7,045 bases of DNA, from NCBI GenBank assembly GCA_910580005.1, contig CAJTXH010000133.1, positions 1 through 7,045 on the forward strand. Reading direction: 5' to 3'. Below the pieces are notes generated by a model that did no database searches, was not told where the DNA came from, and saw only the letters and a program-made list of their open reading frames with translations. The stretch is from an uncultured Lachnospiraceae bacterium. GTDB lineage: Bacteria > Bacillota > Clostridia > Lachnospirales > Lachnospiraceae. A program made the position numbers and the translations under genes. Of the stretch, positions 6,449 to 7,045 are shown piece by piece; the stretch's first letter is position 1, and every line of letters begins with the position of its first letter.

Positions 6449-6899
6449 GAACAGCTTTCCAGAGTATAACATTGATGAGAAGAAACTGGAAGAATTAAAG
6501 GCAGATTACCAGTCTGTCCTGGAAAGGCTTGACATGCTGGAACAGCAGGGGGTTATCGGGGCATTTGATAAGCGGACAATTATTGATTTATCTGGTGATG
6601 TGGTTAATGAAATCGCACAGAAGTATAAGAATGTGCAGAAAGGTGTAGGTGGTATAATGAGGGGAGCGTTGCTTGAAACAAGTGCAAGAACTATTTTGAA
6701 CCAGGGTATCAGCCAGGGCATCAGCCAGGGTATCAGCCAGGGCATTAGCCAGAATCAAATGGAAACGGCACTTAGAATGTTAAAATCAGGAAAACTGCCA
6801 ACCGGAGAAATTGCAGAATATTCAGGTCTTAGTGTGACAGAAGTACAGCAGCTTGGAAAAACACTCACTGGGGCATGGCAACAGAATGACCAGTGCTGA
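6432..6899 (+). CDS. Rpn-type nuclease, C-terminal fragment with GISQ repeats
   Basis: This frame encodes 155 residues from the ATG at 6432; an alternative GTG lies at 6417. GGTGGG (6416-6421) sits ten bases before the ATG, and the frame overlaps the end of the N-terminal fragment, so translational restart is conceivable. Family resemblance begins at FSYENSFPEYN. A charged helix (DEKKLEELKADYQSVLERLDMLEQQG) is followed by AFDKRTIIDLSGDVVNEIAQKY, a four-unit GISQ repeat and a C-terminal MLKSGKLPTGEIAEYSGLSVTEVQQL segment resembling the short helix-turn-helix-like tail common in this family. It has no nuclease motif of its own. Confidence 0.65.
   Translation: MTFSYENSFPEYNIDEKKLEELKADYQSVLERLDMLEQQGVIGAFDKRTIIDLSGDVVNEIAQKYKNVQKGVGGIMRGALLETSARTILNQGISQGISQGISQGISQNQMETALRMLKSGKLPTGEIAEYSGLSVTEVQQLGKTLTGAWQQNDQC
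6702..6752 (+). repeat. 12-bp tandem repeat encoding (GISQ)x4
   Basis: Four 12-base units (6705-6716, 6717-6728, 6729-6740, 6741-6752) read GGYATYAGCCAG, with a partial CAG unit before them. Units 1 and 3 are identical and units 2 and 4 differ by one base, so the array looks like a duplicated 24-base pair of units. The period keeps the frame, so gain or loss of units would only lengthen or shorten the linker. Confidence 0.9.
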
Positions 6900-6909
6900 A
6901 AGCACTAAT

Positions 6910-6945
6910 TTGTTACTATGAAGCCGTAAGGCTGAATAGTAACAA
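6910..6945 (+). other. Hairpin with GNRA loop and tandem G-A internal step
   Basis: A perfect 10-bp outer stem (6910-6919 with 6936-6945; core GTTACTAT/ATAGTAAC) encloses GA facing GA (6920-6921, 6934-6935), then a 4-bp inner stem AGCC/GGCT closed by a GTAA loop (6926-6929). There is no T run after it, so it is not a standard terminator. GNRA loops and tandem G-A steps are common in folded RNAs. It begins 11 bases after the Rpn-type gene stop codon. Alternatives are a mobile-element end or a transcript-stabilising hairpin. Confidence 0.6.
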
Positions 6946-6953
6946 TACTGGAA

Positions 6954-7011
6954 AAACAAGGCATACGTCCGTTTCATAAATTTCCAGCCGTCCCTTGTTT
7001 GCAGACGGACG
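6954..7011 (+). other. Two interleaved inverted repeats, possible pseudoknot
   Basis: Arm A AAACAAGG (6954-6961) complements CCTTGTTT (6993-7000). Arm B CGTCCGT (6966-6972) complements ACGGACG (7005-7011) and extends to 9 bp (6966-6974 with 7003-7011) with one G-T pair. The order A-B-A'-B' is interleaved, so the two helices either form a pseudoknot or are alternative folds. No open frame explains this stretch. Confidence 0.45.
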
Positions 7012-7014
7012 CAG

Positions 7015-7045
7015 GGTTTCCGTACCCAGCTGGGAATGGGAAACC
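7015..7045 (+). other. Inverted repeat running off the window end
   Basis: GGTTTCC (7015-7021) complements GGAAACC (7039-7045). Inside lies the palindrome CCCAGCTGGG (7025-7034), which can fold as CCC/GGG around AGCT. The outer arm may extend past the window because position 7014 is also G. Confidence 0.5.

Larger units (their letters stand above)
6002..6899 (+). pseudogene. Rpn-family PD-(D/E)XK nuclease / putative transposase, disrupted
   Basis: Two frames together give most of an Rpn-like (PDDEXK-type, often labelled 'transposase') protein. The N-terminal frame has the family opening MANIYDGVFRTILND, a conserved Asp60 in ITDTNF and the strand YHIECES (73-79), giving D...E-x-E as the probable metal-binding core, followed by VRLFEYDAQIALDEG. 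It stops at ...GGTVQYDIFI. The other frame resumes FSYENSFPEYNIDEKKLEELKADY and continues with VIGAFDKRTIIDLSGDVV and the repeat-containing tail. From memory, relatives carry roughly 25-30 residues between YDI and the FPEYN region, including an IFEK...PFYIF stretch, which is absent here. The simplest reading is an internal deletion of about 80 bases whose length leaves remainder 2 on division by 3; the exact size is an estimate. Rpn proteins are linked to DNA cleavage and recA-independent recombination. The gene has its own promoter and lies outside the TetR operon. Confidence 0.75.

Noticed and set aside
6702..6752. CRISPR-like array
   Set aside because: Units are contiguous 12-mers without spacers and encode an in-frame GISQ repeat.

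Overview
The window reads as low-GC Gram-positive DNA, most likely from a gut Clostridia member of the Lachnospiraceae type. The basis is A/T-rich codon use (AAA, GAA, ATA, CTT), strong GGAGG-like ribosome binding sites, intrinsic terminators with U tracts, and a gene set that recurs in that family: serpin, MMPL exporter, Leu-x-x-Gly heptad-repeat protein, TetR regulator and an Rpn/PD-(D/E)XK nuclease. This placement rests on protein resemblance from memory, not on a search.

Layout, all genes on the + strand. (1) 2-451: the C-terminal part of a serpin whose start lies outside the window, followed by a strong terminator (510-553). (2) 641-709: a regulatory block with a sigma-A type promoter (TTGACT, 17 bp, TATTGT) and two near-identical TGAC-N5-GTCA palindromes, one over the -35 box and one just after the start site. 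(3) 730-5884: one apparent operon of MMPL exporter, secreted or anchored heptad-repeat protein, and TetR repressor, closed by a GAAA-loop terminator (5890-5919). (4) 5943-6899: an Rpn-type nuclease gene with its own promoter, broken by an inferred internal deletion, carrying a GISQ tandem repeat near its 3' end. (5) 6900-7045: a gene-free stretch dense in inverted repeats, possibly a structured RNA or the end of a mobile element.

How they may work together (inference): the TetR protein, encoded last, probably binds the twin operators and represses the operon until a ligand, likely an MMPL substrate, releases it. The MMPL protein would move a lipid-like or amphiphilic molecule, with the heptad-repeat protein as its extracytoplasmic partner.

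The main surprise is that the MMPL gene is out of frame at 1424-1426. Comparing the gene's two internally duplicated halves predicts that exactly two residues are missing. With the frame change, this implies an 8-bp deletion, consistent with slippage between two CTGCAG copies. The exporter is therefore probably non-functional in this sequence, although the partner and regulator genes are intact.
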